Positions 37,922 through 48,712 of a stretch of 64,000 bases of DNA are shown here, piece by piece (the stretch's first letter is position 1; each line of letters opens with the position of its first letter). Where the stretch lies: the NCBI GenBank assembly GCA_015501055.1, contig JADNYV010000002.1, positions 992,001-1,056,000 of the forward strand, in the 5' to 3' direction. The position numbers and the translations under genes are program-made. The stretch comes from Mucidula mucida. Taxonomy: Eukaryota; Basidiomycota; Agaricomycetes; Agaricales; Physalacriaceae. The notes under the pieces are model-generated. The model was given only the letters and a program-made list of their open reading frames with translations, made no database searches and was not told the origin of the DNA.

Positions 37922-39744
37922 ATGCTCGCAGAAGTAGGCTCGTCGCCGCCGCCCGACGTCCAGCCTGCTCCCCAACCCTCTGCCTCTTCAAGCAAAAAGC
38001 GCAAAAGAGGCACAGCAGCGCCGTCTCCCGCCCCAGAAGGCTCTACACCCGCCCCCGAGTTGGTCGTTGCACCTAGTATGCTACCGACAGTAATTAATGT
38101 CTCGACAGAATCCTTGCATCGCGGGCAGACCTCACGTCGCGCAAGATCCTGACCATCTCCCGAGGCCCGACATTTACTCCGCTCGCCGATGAGCCAGAAT
38201 ATTTCAAGACCGAAATGCATGGCTGGAACCGCGGCTTGCATCGCTACGCGCCTGCCGGGATTAATCCGCCTGGATGCTCTCAGCTGTGTCGCACCATCGA
38301 GAGCAACCCGACGTCGTATAGAGTCAGCTGGGAGGACCGCAGTCCGTTTATACACACAACCAAGGACGGCTTGGGTCTGCTCGGCACCAAAGGCTTCCGA
38401 AGCGCGCGCTGCAACGCCCCTGTACGCGAAGGAAAGTGGTACTTGGAGGTCAAGATCGTTCGTGGCGGTGGTGACCGTGGCCCGCGCGACCTGGGTTCAG
38501 AAGGCAGTCACGTCCGTCTCGGCTGGGGTCGACGCGAGGCACCTCTAAACGGTCCCGTTGGCTTGGACGGCTACAGCTACGGCTACCGCGACAAAACCGG
38601 CGACAAGGTCACCCTCTCTCGTCCGCGCCCTTATGGTCGCCCTTTTGCTTCTGGCGATGTCATTGGCATGTACATTTCTCTGCCCCCGCGCCGGCAGGCA
38701 GACATAAAGGATCCGGCAGACCCGGCGCGTATCAAACGCGAGCGCATTCCCATTGATCTGCGCGGTCAAGAAGTGTTTGAGATCCTCGAGTATCCGCAGA
38801 ACAAGGAGATGGAGGCCCTTATGCAGTTTATCAAAAAATCCTCAAACACCACATCCGTGCCTTCCTCCGCGACCAAAAAGTCTGCTCTCTCCAAGCCGGA
38901 ACGACCAGCCCCCGTTGTACGCCAGACAGGTCCCACTCTTCGCCCTTTGCCTACCCTACCCGACTCGTGCATCGCGTTCTTTGTCAATGGGGAATGCCAG
39001 GGCATCGCGTACGAGAACCTGTACGACTATCTTCAGCTACGCGTTCACGACACGTCTCGAAAAGTCAAAGAGAAAAAGAGGACAAGAGAAGGAGTAAAGG
39101 AACACGTAAACAATCCGTTCGACGACGGTTCTCTAGGCTACTATCCTTTCATATCTTTGTTCAACAGCGCTTGTGTACGCATCAATCCTGGCCCAGATTT
39201 TGATTGCCCGCCTCCACTTGACATTGACTCTGTTTTGCGTGGTAACAATCGCATGGAAGTGGAAGAGGATGAGAAGCCTAATTGGCGGCCCATCTGCGAA
39301 CGCTATCCCGAATACATGCAGGAGCAGTGGGCTTTGGATGCGCTGGAGGAGGAAGAGGGTAAAGTGGAGGGTGCGAAAATGGCAGAGGTACACAAGGTGG
39401 AGGCCGAGAAGAAGGCGCAAAGGCAGAAGAAACGTCAAGAGGCCGAGGCACGCAAGGCCGCAAAGAAAGCACATCTGCTTGCGGCGGAGGACGACCGATT
39501 CCATATAGCTTCCATCAGCCAACCGAGTCCCTTGCGACAGTCAACAGTGACTCCTTACCTGATGGACGAGGGACCTGAATATTCGCCCACTCCAAACGGA
39601 CTCGAGCTCGTCAGTGAACAAAATTCCGAGTATGGAGGAGAAACAGATCCAGCAGGACCATATACTAGGCAATCCTCTCCCATCCCGCCAGACAATTTCA
39701 TGCATGTAGACAGCGTCGATTCTCTCATAGCAGATACTGTGTGA
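37922..39744 (+). CDS. BRE2: ASH2/Bre2-type SPRY subunit of COMPASS
   Basis: SPRY-domain subunit of the Set1/COMPASS H3K4 methyltransferase. Two exons, 37922-38075 and 38129-39744, join by a 53-nt intron (A/GTATGC...GGGCAG) to give 589 residues; without it the frame hits a stop at 38150-38152. N-terminus is Pro/Ser-rich with a basic patch KKRKRG. The conserved block begins LTSRKILTISRGPTFTPLAD; the SPRY core runs through GLLGTKGFRSARCNAPV, GKWYLEVKIVRGGG, HVRLGWGRREAPLNGPVG, DGYSYGYRDKTGDKV and PFASGDVIGMYISLP, interrupted by an insertion of about 100 residues before CIAFFVNGECQGIAYENLYD and YYPFISLF. A Lys/Glu/Ala-rich helix and Ser/Pro tail follow. No PHD or winged-helix part is present, as in Bre2. 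Confidence 0.92.
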
Positions 39745-39809
39745 TGTATAGAAATGTGTGTAAGCTAGTTAAAAGTAGTACAAATAAGCGATCCATATTA
39801 AAAGGTAGA

Positions 39810-42800
39810 TTATGCTCTTCCATTATAAGCCCAGCGTGGCGCTGGAGAGCGTACAGTGTACCTGAAGGAACATGTTAGCGGATGAAAATGAAAGAGTTGT
39901 TACGACGTACCCCACACTCTCACCCAACCCTTTCTCCTTCTCAACGCGGAGATCGCAAACAAGGTCTCCGGTCATATCATCCCACCCAATACTACACCAA
40001 TTTCTTCTACCCATGATGAACTTTGATTTTCGAGATGAACCATCGGTATCTTGTGCGAAAAGGGGTATCTGTTTTGTTGTTGTAAGATTTTTGCACTTTG
40101 CAGGTCGCAAAATCCTACCATGGTTTCATCCGTTTCCAAATGGTGTAGAGTTTTGTGAATCTTTGTCGCGAGAGAGGAAACCATCGTTATAACCGGATTG
40201 GGTCTACACACACAAATTTAATCATGTATAATGAGGAGAGGAAGAACCTACGGTGGCGTGTTAACAATAGCGCCTGGAAGAGTAGTGAGTGGCTAGCCAG
40301 AATTCTAACAAAATGAGCTTACTGGTCACTACGTTAATCATATATCGATGGTCAAGAGGAGGAGGAATTTCGGCCTTGTTCTTCAGTTTCAACGTTCTGA
40401 ACAAACCAATCGCCCCGCAATGAACATCACCCGAGAGAAACGTTATTCGTAGATGCTTCGCAAGTGCAATCTCCTGAAGCTTCCCAATCAACCAATTTCG
40501 CTCTCGCTGTTGAATAAAGAGCGTCAAGTACGGCCACGTGCGTTGGAGAACACAAATAATACCTTGTGCGAACGACTTGTCCAGTGATCGTTCTACAAAG
40601 CACGCGGATAAGACATACAAAAAAGTGCTGGGAGTTTATTCTTACCAGGTCGTCGAGAAGCTCTGCCTCTGCATTGAATTTATTTACAAAGCCGGATAAC
40701 CCCATCGTGCCATTACGACCCATGGCGACTAGCGGATTGAACTTCGACTCCAATGCTGTCTCCAAGAAAACCATGCGGGGGTAGGCTATTGGAATGCCTG
40801 CAAAACGATTATAATCGACTAAACCTGAGAATGAGCGACGGTTACAGACCTAATTGTACCACAAGATGTTCCACAGTTGGTGGCAGCATTTGAACCCGCC
40901 GGAACACCTTCTCGTATTCATAAGGACTACAGACCTGGTCTTTCTTACGTTCCGCACTACAGATTTTGAGCAAGGAAATGTAGAATTAATGGCAAACGTC
41001 TGACCGGCAATCCAGTAGCAAAATTGAAACCTGTGGCCCAAGCGATCCGAGAAAGGAATGGGAACGCGAGGTGATGTAAGGTCCGATGTCGCCAATAATG
41101 ACCGCCGGATTGTTATGGTATCCGGGAGCGTCATTCAAACCGTCAATCTCAACTAGAAACGTCTACACGTCAGCCACACAACGCAACAGATATTCACGCC
41201 TCACCGTTGAGAAAACATTGAAAGAGAAGGAAGTAGAAGTATCCTCGGGATCCAATGCTGCACCGCCATGAGCCAACTCTATCTTTCCAGTGAATAGACA
41301 TATATTCACTTGCGGAAGACGGGCGCCATCTGCATGTCATCGGGATCTTATCCGCGTAAGTTAGCGAAATGTCAAGCCGACAAGTGTTTAGCATCGTACA
41401 ACTACCAAAACCGTCGATCTGATGAGGGTCAATGCCAGATTTACAGTGCCTCGCGGGAAGGAAAACCTACAAGATCTTGAAGCAGAAAGTCGGAGATTCG
41501 ATGAGCGGTCAATAGATAAAGATCGAGAGAACTAAATACCGTGATCATCTTCGAAAGCATGTAAGTCACCAGATACGGCACAACGAATGCGACTCACCAG
41601 CCATGTTCATCATTGGTCTGTAATTTGTAGAAGGCATCAGAGGACAGCAACACAACTGGATTTCGTACATACATTGAGCTGTTTGCGCGGGCAAAAGCTC
41701 CACTTCGGAAAGACTGGCAGTAATGGTTGAAGTAGAACCTGTCGACGGCGTCCTTGATTTCGCCAGTCAATGGATAAGCCTTCCTATCCTCGGGTTTCAT
41801 CTTCGATACCCAGTCTTGTAGCTCCGGTTCTCGCATCAAACTAGAATCGCGATGAAAACGCGTCGTACAGATAGCGCTTTCACATACCCATCGCAATACA
41901 GCTGGTCCCCTCCTCCAACTAGTACGTGAAAAGGTTCCTCAGCGTGTCTGGTTAGAAGGTCAACCCAACAAGGATCATAACCACTTTGAAATCCTGGCCC
42001 CCGGAAGTCATCCGGGTTGACACCGGCTGAGAACCCATTGCACTTCGATCGGTTATGAGAAGAGACAGGACTTTGGACGCGAACGAATGCGTACCGAATA
42101 TGCTGCCCATCTCATATTCTGATTCCGACCGGGTACATAGAAATGTAACTTTTGCCCGTTGTTTATGGAGTACGATACAGGCATCTCGTAGGATCCCAGT
42201 GGTACCTGAATCATGAAGCGCCAGAAAGTGAATGTTCTAAACAATCAGTAACGCGAATGAAATACAAGACAGCCTCAACTCACCCTCCATTCCCGCCATG
42301 AACGTATATTTCTTGACCGGGCACATTCTCCGCAGAGTAGTTGGGACTAAGATTGCTCCCATTCGGTTGAAACATTGTGGGGATTACAGTAGAGTGAGGG
42401 TCGGCGGGATGAGGTCCCAAATCGAATGATTTCCCGCTGTGCTGGCGCGAGCCTCGACCGTTTGATGGCATAGAGTCTGGATCCCATTCGTATCGTAACG
42501 ATGGGTGAGGTTCATATGAGGATCCCGCGTCCGCGGCTGCACTTCGTTCTTAGGATACGAGCCGCAAGAATGAGAGATGACTCACTAACAACAAGCGCCG
42601 CGCCATGCCATATTCCCTGCTCGTCGATGGTATCGTATCTGGATGATGCGTGAGTTAGTTGGGGTCGTGTGCTGAGGTCGGACTTACCTTAAAAGAGGCC
42701 CAACCATGAACTTGGGAGGGTTAGGGTTACACAAATTACCTGAAAGTTAAACTCACTTGAAGATGGGGATTCATTCGCGCGACTCGTAATGTCCGAGACC

Positions 42801-43124
42801 GCTCAATTGCGCTCATTTGGGTCAGCTGTGTAGGCGTTACGGTAGGCTGCGGTCTCTCTGCATAATTTATCCTATCCTTGGGAGGTAGAGGTGGCGCAGG
42901 AGACGGTGCGCGACTGGGAACGTGGGGATGAAAGCCTCCGATGAAATTCTCATCCATGGGCGTTATTTGTTCGACAGGCAGGAACCGGCCATCCTGCCCT
43001 CGTTGTGGGTGCATAAACGCATCCTCCTCCTACAGTCCGGTTGTTACTCGAGTGAACCGTGTACTTGAACGAGATTTACCTTCTGCGCGCGTCTGTAGGC
43101 GTGCCATCCGGTAATGTTATCCAT
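39810..43124 (-). CDS. PhoD-like metallophosphatase
   Basis: Large fungal protein of the PhoD-like (alkaline phosphatase D) family, a binuclear metal phosphatase fold; substrate unknown. Starts MDNITGWHAYRRAQK at 43124, just after an in-frame stop. N-terminal region includes HPHVPSRAPSPAPPLPPKDR; catalytic landmarks are HVLVGGGDQLYCD (metal Asp) near 41,900, IPMMNMADDHDLIDGFGSY (metal Asp/His) across 41,617-41,400, and SGDVHCGAIGLF (metal His) near 40,430. The end is GWDDMTGDLVCDLRVEKEKG..VRSPAPRWAYNGRA, stop 39812-39810. No signal peptide is evident. The gene has many introns and several micro-exons: 41598-41617 (20 nt), 41540-41548 (9), 41471-41475 (5), 41400-41418 (19), 41310-41346 (37). 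All phases around the signature agree. Not every distal exon border was fixed. Confidence 0.85.
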
Positions 43125-43371
43125 GAGGAAGGGTCCAACAAATTGGCGTGCTCAGATTGAATGGAAAGAGACAATTGACAGATGAGGACACTTCCGATGG
43201 AGAGTCGGACGGTCGCGGTGATGGACGTTGCTGCTCAGCCTCCGCTTCAGTTCGGTATAAACACAATCAACTTGAACCCGTGACGTCACGGCGCTGCCCC
43301 TCGTCTGATCCGGTCAACGACAAATATTCATTACAATATCCAACTTGAAAGTCATGAAATATTCCCAGCAG

Positions 43372-45245
43372 TTAGCCAACATGTTCAACAACGCTCGTCA
43401 CAAGCTTCCCATCCTTCACGACAGTCCTCAACATTTCCGGCACTGCTTGCTCTTGATAATCCGGTTGATCATCAGTTCCAATAGGCAAGCTGACGTTGAT
43501 AGAGCTACACTTCGCAGTCGTAACCTCCACACCCAGACTGGCTTTGGAAAGATAGATTTGACCAGAATCGGTAGAATCAATTTGAATCATCGGCGCTGTT
43601 CCGGTAACCTGGAGCTCGAAAGAAGGCGATTTCGTGACGGATATCGACGAAACAACTGACTCCACAACTATCGAAGTCTTGGTGCAATTTACTGCAGGCA
43701 AAGTAAGCAATATTGAAACATGGGGTAAACAAATAAATATTTACCAAGAGTGACCGCGTTCACTTTGCCCTTGATCTGAATAACAGAGTTTTTGCATCCG
43801 AAAATGTTGACAGCTTGGTGCAGTTCGCAATCCTCGATTATTAGACTCTTCTCATCCTCTTGGTATTCCTGCGCAGAAATCAGCGCTTTGACGTTATTTG
43901 GTATATGAACGCTTACAACACTCCAGTTTTTTCCTTCCAGCGCAAGCTTGGCAGGCTTTTTGCCCATCAACGACTGAGGTTTTGAAGGCCTCAAGGGCTT
44001 CTTGCCGGGTTCTCGTCCAATTAAGAACGAATACACAATACGCAGTGAAATCTAACTTACTATCAGAACCGAGGGTGCTTGGCACTGTGCTTCCAGCACG
44101 AAGCGATGGGTTCTTGTGAGTCATTTCGCTTTTGTCCACTTTTCGCAGACCTTTGGTGATATCAGCACCGCGATTCAGTTCGGCAAATACAGCGGCGGTT
44201 CCACCAGCAGCTGGAGCGGCAGCCGCGGGCGGAGGAGGGGGAGCCATTGGTACTGGAGGAGGTGGTGGCGGTGGAGGTGGAGGAGCCCCAGCGACACTTG
44301 ACGGACCGGATGCCTTATATTCTGAGACGATGACACCCTGTAATCAGCGATTAAACCATCGGAACAATGCAGAAATTGGAGCTCGCGAACCTTGGGATTC
44401 CAGGCGAGTCCAGTAGTATGATATTCCATGACATACTTACGCATCTCATCTAGTAAAGCAGCATACGCTTTGACCCACTCTGCGTGTTTTGGATCTCTAT
44501 CGATTGTTAGAGGCTATGACAACGGACTGCGCAAGACTTACTTATCCTTGAACTCTTTCATGACTCTGTTGCCGTAGAACATGACTGTGTCTTTGATCTC
44601 ATTGATTGCTGGTCCTGGTTTAGGTTGAATGACCCATCCAACGATGATAGCACCTTCAGCGATGACCGTCAAGTGGGTGTACCAATCTCTATCCTTGCGA
44701 TTCGCCTCCTTTAGACGAGAGATGGCCTCGACATCGGCGGAGAACGGAGACATAAGAGCTTCAATCTCTTTCGAATCCGGTTTTCGGCACGCAGCGCTCA
44801 AGGCAAGAAGACCCCTCATGTCCTTGTATTGTTTCTCCAGCAACCCGACCTAGGGAAATAGTATGAGCAATATCTCACGAATGAAGATGAGGAATCAACT
44901 CACGATCTCTATGACATTGGCACCGGCAAATGATTTCGTCAACTCAATGAACGGCTTGAGCTTTCCGTCTATGACTGCCTCATCGAACGCAACGACACTA
45001 CGAGGGGTCTCAGTCGCTCCGGACAAAGGCGCAGCGGATTGCGATGATTGCGCAGCAGTTTCTGGAGCCCCCGCACCTGTTGGCGCGCCTGCTGCTGGAA
45101 AGACGCCTCCCGCAGCAAGATCCTCGATACGCGATGTCGCCGCCTCGAGGCTGAAAGAAGGACCTAATCAGTCACCAAAAGCAGTCAATAAGAGAATGTC
45201 TGACCGCTTTATGATTGTTGCAAGGGAATGCAGGCCAGTGGACAT
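43372..45245 (-). CDS. SRV2: Adenylyl cyclase-associated protein CAP/Srv2
   Basis: Actin-monomer recycling factor that also binds Ras-activated adenylyl cyclase. Start MSTGLHSLATIIKRLEAATS at 45245 carries the RLE heptad used for oligomerisation and cyclase binding. Domains in order: helical N-domain (LKPFIELTKSFAGANVIE, DWYTHLTVIAEGAIIVGWV, FYGNRVMKEFKDK), a polyproline tract of more than ten prolines (near 44,250-44,290), a WH2-like AVFAELNRGADITKGLRKV, and the beta-helix C-domain (SLIIEDCELHQAVNIFGCKN, IQIKGKVNAVTL, SGQIYLSKASLGVEV) ending VVKDGKLVTSVVEHVG. Stop TAA at 43374-43372. All modules of a complete CAP are present. Confidence 0.94.
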
Positions 45246-45413
45246 TATGAGAAACTCCGAGCAGCCGAAGAGACTATGATGAGGGTTGTGAAGAACACTG
45301 AATGGCAAGCCGGAGTTTGAATTAGAATTGTGTCATGTGACTGGACACGCTCTGTCGCGCGGCGCGCCGCCAGCCCAACCATTGTTGTTAACGCGGTCAC
45401 GACGCGCTGCGCC

Positions 45414-45422
45414 TATATAAAG
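45414..45422 (+). promoter_or_regulatory. TATA box TATATAAAG without a downstream protein gene
   Basis: A consensus TATA box on the plus strand, about 130 bp before the hairpin at 45549-45589. CAP is on the opposite strand, so this box would serve a plus-strand transcript starting near 45445. Confidence 0.45.
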
Positions 45423-45548
45423 GGCCTAAACATTGACACGCGATCACCGATCCTCCCGCTCTATACAGTATGCTAGCATTGATAGTCAGTAGTTACAATT
45501 TTGTAAGACCCGATACTTGAATTTCGCATGTTCGCGCACCCATCACTC

Positions 45549-45589
45549 ATGCTCGACGAGCATCCCCAGGCAACGGCGCGGGGATGCTC
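45549..45589 (+). repeat. Nested inverted repeat able to form two exclusive hairpins
   Basis: GAGCATCCCC (45558-45567) and GGGGATGCTC (45580-45589) are perfect complements with a 12-nt loop. The same GAGCAT can instead pair with ATGCTC (45549-45554) across a GAC loop. The two folds are mutually exclusive, and the larger one is GC-rich and stable on paper. Confidence 0.7.
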
Positions 45590-45980
45590 AGCCGTGCATG
45601 ATATAGGAATAGAGGGTGATGCCAGGACGAGGACATTGTGCAAAAGTGAGATCTGAGAAATCTACGATGGTAGGATAGTTTGCGTACATCCGTAGATGCC
45701 GCGGAGTCGTCTCGTCTCAACCTAGCGCACAGATGACCTCCTTTGCTACTTTGAACGAGCATACCACAGATCGAGCGTCAGAAAAACAGACTTTATCTTT
45801 ATATTCTGCGTAAAGGGAAGGTGAATGATCATACCTGTATCACCGGCATTGGCGCTGACCCCTCACAGAATAGCAGACCGCACATTTGAGCCCCAGTATG
45901 CCCTCGACACTCATAATGCACGACTGCATGATCTTAGCAGCTCTATCGACATCTCACGTAGTGCCACATGTGTAGTCACA

Positions 45981-46662
45981 TTAAATAAAGTCAGACTGAG
46001 CAACTACTTTTCCTAGGGCTCTCTTCTTGGCCTTCTTACGTCGCCTTCTCTCGCGTTCATTTTGTCTAGCTTTCTTGAGCTCCTCATTAGATAAGCCCGG
46101 ATTTATTTGTCTATCGAGCTTTGCAGTTCACGTTAGGATAGGCTGCCAAAGGTGCGAGGAAAAATGCACCTTTTCGAGGAGCCAACGTCTTGCCAAGCGT
46201 CTGTTTTGTTCAAGAGACCGAGTTTCTTGACAAGCAACACGAAGACCTGTTGGCTTGTGGACTAGCTGAACGTTGTTTTCCGTCTTGTTCACTGATTGAC
46301 CGCCCTAATGAACGATTGGTACACGACATCGTGCAGCATTGCGCAACTCACAGGACCGCTACCTAAACGACATCGAACCTGCTATCGAGTGTTGATGGAA
46401 TTTCACATACCTCGAACAAAACTTTCTTCAAGATCGGCTTCATTGAGCTCAGGAATGGTTCGTTCTTTAGATACTTTTTTAAGTACAGAGTAATTCATGC
46501 GCCGCTCAGGAGGAGGACTCAGAACATCCGCATCTAAAGCACTAATTATTAGCAATCTGGACTTGGGAGAGAATGAGGAAGATACTTACGTTTGTGCCTT
46601 TGCCCTCTTACGCGCTTGGCGGCTAGATTCGGGAATGGGCGGAGGCGTTTTGATGGACGCAT
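45981..46662 (-). CDS. Mitochondrial GGQ peptidyl-tRNA hydrolase of the MTRFR/C12orf65 (Pth4/Rso55) type
   Basis: Class-I release-factor-like protein with the GGQ domain only; rescues stalled mitoribosomes. Five exons: 46662-46590, 46533-46411, 46362-46352, 46304-46170, 46118-45981, giving 159 residues. N-terminus MRPSKRLRPFPNLAAKRVRG is basic and suits a targeting peptide. Core: IPELNEADLEESFVRGSGP, GGQSVNKTENNVQLVHKPTG, ACQETRSLEQNRRLARRWLL, then a Lys/Arg-rich tail ARQNERERRRRKKAKKRAL typical of ribosome-binding rescue factors. The 11-nt exon 3 supplies GSGP directly before GGQ. Its first exon lies inside the last exon of MZM1 in another frame; a shorter start at ATG 46498 (MNYSVLKKVSKE) is the alternative. 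Confidence 0.88.
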
Positions 46663-47091
46663 TGTCACCAAGTTCCGTCTCCTTCTTGATCTGGAGTCCT
46701 ACAGAGGAATGTAAGAGCGTTCTTAGACGTATGAGTCACAACACTGACTCCAAACCGCGTCGTCTACACGAGTGGCCTGCAGAACATTCCGTGTCAGAAA
46801 CTGGGTGACACTAAGCGTATTATCCGTGTATTCCTGGAGGGCGGTTGGGCTTGGATGGATTCCAAGAGCCTCAGCGTCCAGCCTCATTTTGCCTTGAAAT
46901 GCTGCATGATTCGTTGGAAAAGTGGTGCGTTGGAGAACAGGGTACGCAAACCTTGTAATACAGGTACATCTCCTGTAACAAATTCAGTCACAGGCGGCAT
47001 AAAGAAGCACCCAATTACCTGCAAATGTTTTCCTAGATGCGCGGAACAACTGTCTGTAGGCTGACCTGGCAGCAGCGTTGAGGGCGGTCAT
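46586..47091 (-). CDS. MZM1: MZM1-like LYR-motif complex III assembly factor
   Basis: Mitochondrial matrix LYR protein that stabilises the Rieske protein before its insertion into complex III. Four exons: 47091-47019, 46972-46952, 46901-46770, 46698-46586, giving 112 residues. Features: N-terminal helix TALNAAARSAYRQLFRASRK with the YR..R LYR pattern, FAGDVPVLQAFQGKMR, TDNTLSVTQFLTRNVLQATR, and the family tail LQIKKETELGDNAS (compare yeast HKDTELGDN). Exon 2 is 21 nt. The intron before exon 4 (71 nt) is chosen because it restores the ETELGDN tail; without it the frame stops soon after. Exon 4 overlaps the start of the downstream MTRFR-type gene. Divergent from histone H1, 245 bp apart. Confidence 0.86.
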
Positions 47092-47336
47092 GGCTTGAAA
47101 AATCAAATTCGAGGGACGGTCATTCGCTGCCTCACGTGCACGTGCCCGACGCGAGATTTCAAAGTCAGCTCGTTTGTTGACTTTCCAGTTCTGATCCTGC
47201 TCTAATCTCAACCACCACCTTCAAATTTCTGTTCGGCGTCCCTGTCCTCAAGCTCACTTCCGTCCCTCCTAGCCTGTCGGTCTATCCATCTATTATCCTT
47301 CCCTCTGTTACGTTTTCCTGTTCTTCATCGACGAAC

Positions 47337-48479
47337 ATGTCCGCTGCGTCCAAGAAACCCGCTTCCAAGACTGCTGAAAAGCCCGAGAAGAAGACTGCAG
47401 TAAGAAAGCCTGCGACGCACCCTCCCTGGATTGATATGATAAAGGTCTAACATCGTTTTCTCGTCTCCTATACCTGCGAGCTCAACGTCGAGGATTGAAT
47501 TTAGGAGTGTATTGGTGCCCACCCCGATGATGCTCGTACCGGTGTTAGTCGCCCTCAGATTAAGAAGTAAACCTTCCTACCGCTTCTCCTTGCTTCATAT
47601 CTGAATCATTCGTTAGATTCGTCGAGTCCACGTACAAGCTGGAGATTGGCACCGCTCAAAACACACAACTTGCCAAAGCACTTTCCACCGGCGCCGAAAA
47701 GGGTGTTTTTGTTCTCCCCAAAGGTGTGTGCTAGTCGAATCTCCTCTGTCTCTGTCTTACATCCCCTTCAGGTCCTTCCGGTCGTGTCAAGCTTCCCCCC
47801 AAGAACAAGCCCACTGATACCTCTGCGAAAGAGGTGCATATTCCCACCTCCCTTCCCATCTTGAACGACTCTTCTTACATGTGTGCCATAGAATAAGCCT
47901 GCTGCAAAACCTAAGACTGCTGTGAAAACAGCAAAGGCCAAGGCTGTGGTGAAGAAGAAACCCACAACTAAGACTACCGCAAAGGCGACCACTATCAAGA
48001 AGGCAGTCCCAAGACCCCGGACGACCTCGACCTCCAAGGCTGCCGCTTCCAAGTCGACTGGAACGGCTCGTACTGCTGCCGCTGCACGGAGGGCCAAGCC
48101 GACTACGAAAGCGGCTGTCAAAACCACTAGCAAATCCAAGGAGGCTCCGAAGAAGGCTGTCAAAGCGAGCGCTGTCAAACCCTCAACTACGAAGAAGACG
48201 ACTGCTACTTCTCGACGCGCTACTGCTAAGAAGGTATCCGATTGTTTCGGTGTTTCACTAGACATTTCGACTAACATAAACATCAAGGCTGCCACTGGCA
48301 CTACTGCGGCCAAAACCGCTGCAAAAAAACCCGTGGCAAAGAAGACCGCTGCCGCCAAACCCAAACCTTCAGCTGCCAAACCCACCAAGCCCACCACTGG
48401 TCGCAAGGCCGTTCGTCTTTTTGTCTCTTCTCTCCGTCATGCTGTCTTATTCTGCGTTTAGCCCACCAAACGATCATAA
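47337..48479 (+). CDS. HHO1: Linker histone H1
   Basis: Binds linker DNA and compacts chromatin. Seven exons: 47337-47444, 47505-47566, 47617-47723, 47772-47833, 47892-48233, 48288-48410, 48462-48479, giving 273 residues. N-tail MSAASKKPASKTAEKPEKKT; globular winged-helix domain from HPPWIDMIKECIGAHPDDAR through GVSRPQIKKFVESTYKLEIG, NTQLAKALSTGAEKGVFVLP and GPSGRVKLP; then a Lys/Ala/Thr-rich C-tail of about 160 residues. The last intron (pyrimidine-rich, 48411-48461) gives the end GRKAPTKRS; reading through it would add 17 unrelated residues. One globular domain only, unlike budding-yeast Hho1 with two; the symbol is used for the family. Confidence 0.93.
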
Positions 48480-48712
48480 ACATGCTATTTCCTGTCTCTT
48501 TTTATCTTCTCTCCACTTCTATTGACCGTGTACTATTGTGTTGAGTTCTTTGTCGCTGCAGTCTATTTATACCTAAGTATGTACCTATTCTGCTCCAGGC
48601 GATATGTGTACTTCATTAGGGCCGCCTAAATTATCTTGTAACATGCTTATAGAGTGCTTATCAAGTCTTGCATTAGGTGTGTATATGAACCATCTATTAA
48701 CCGTATGTCTGC

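Larger units (their letters stand above)
45246..45980. other. 735-bp interval: CAP promoter and possible non-coding RNA
   Basis: Between the CAP start and the MTRFR stop no protein gene can be assembled on either strand. It contains GC-rich palindromes (GGCGCGCC at 45361), a plus-oriented TATA box and a strong hairpin, listed separately. A TATA box pointing away from CAP suggests a plus-strand transcript that is not a protein gene. Confidence 0.45.

Noticed and set aside
42718..42730. TTAGGGTT-like telomere unit
   Set aside because: Single copy inside an intron of the PhoD-like gene; no array, so no telomeric repeat.
44132..44416. Gly-rich plus-strand frame
   Set aside because: Antisense of the CAP polyproline tract, where proline codons read as glycine on the other strand.
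47768..48406. 212-residue open frame antisense to histone H1
   Set aside because: It is the complement of the Lys/Ala-rich H1 tail; composition (Ala/Val/Leu repeats) follows from that, and the H1 exons on the other strand are clear.
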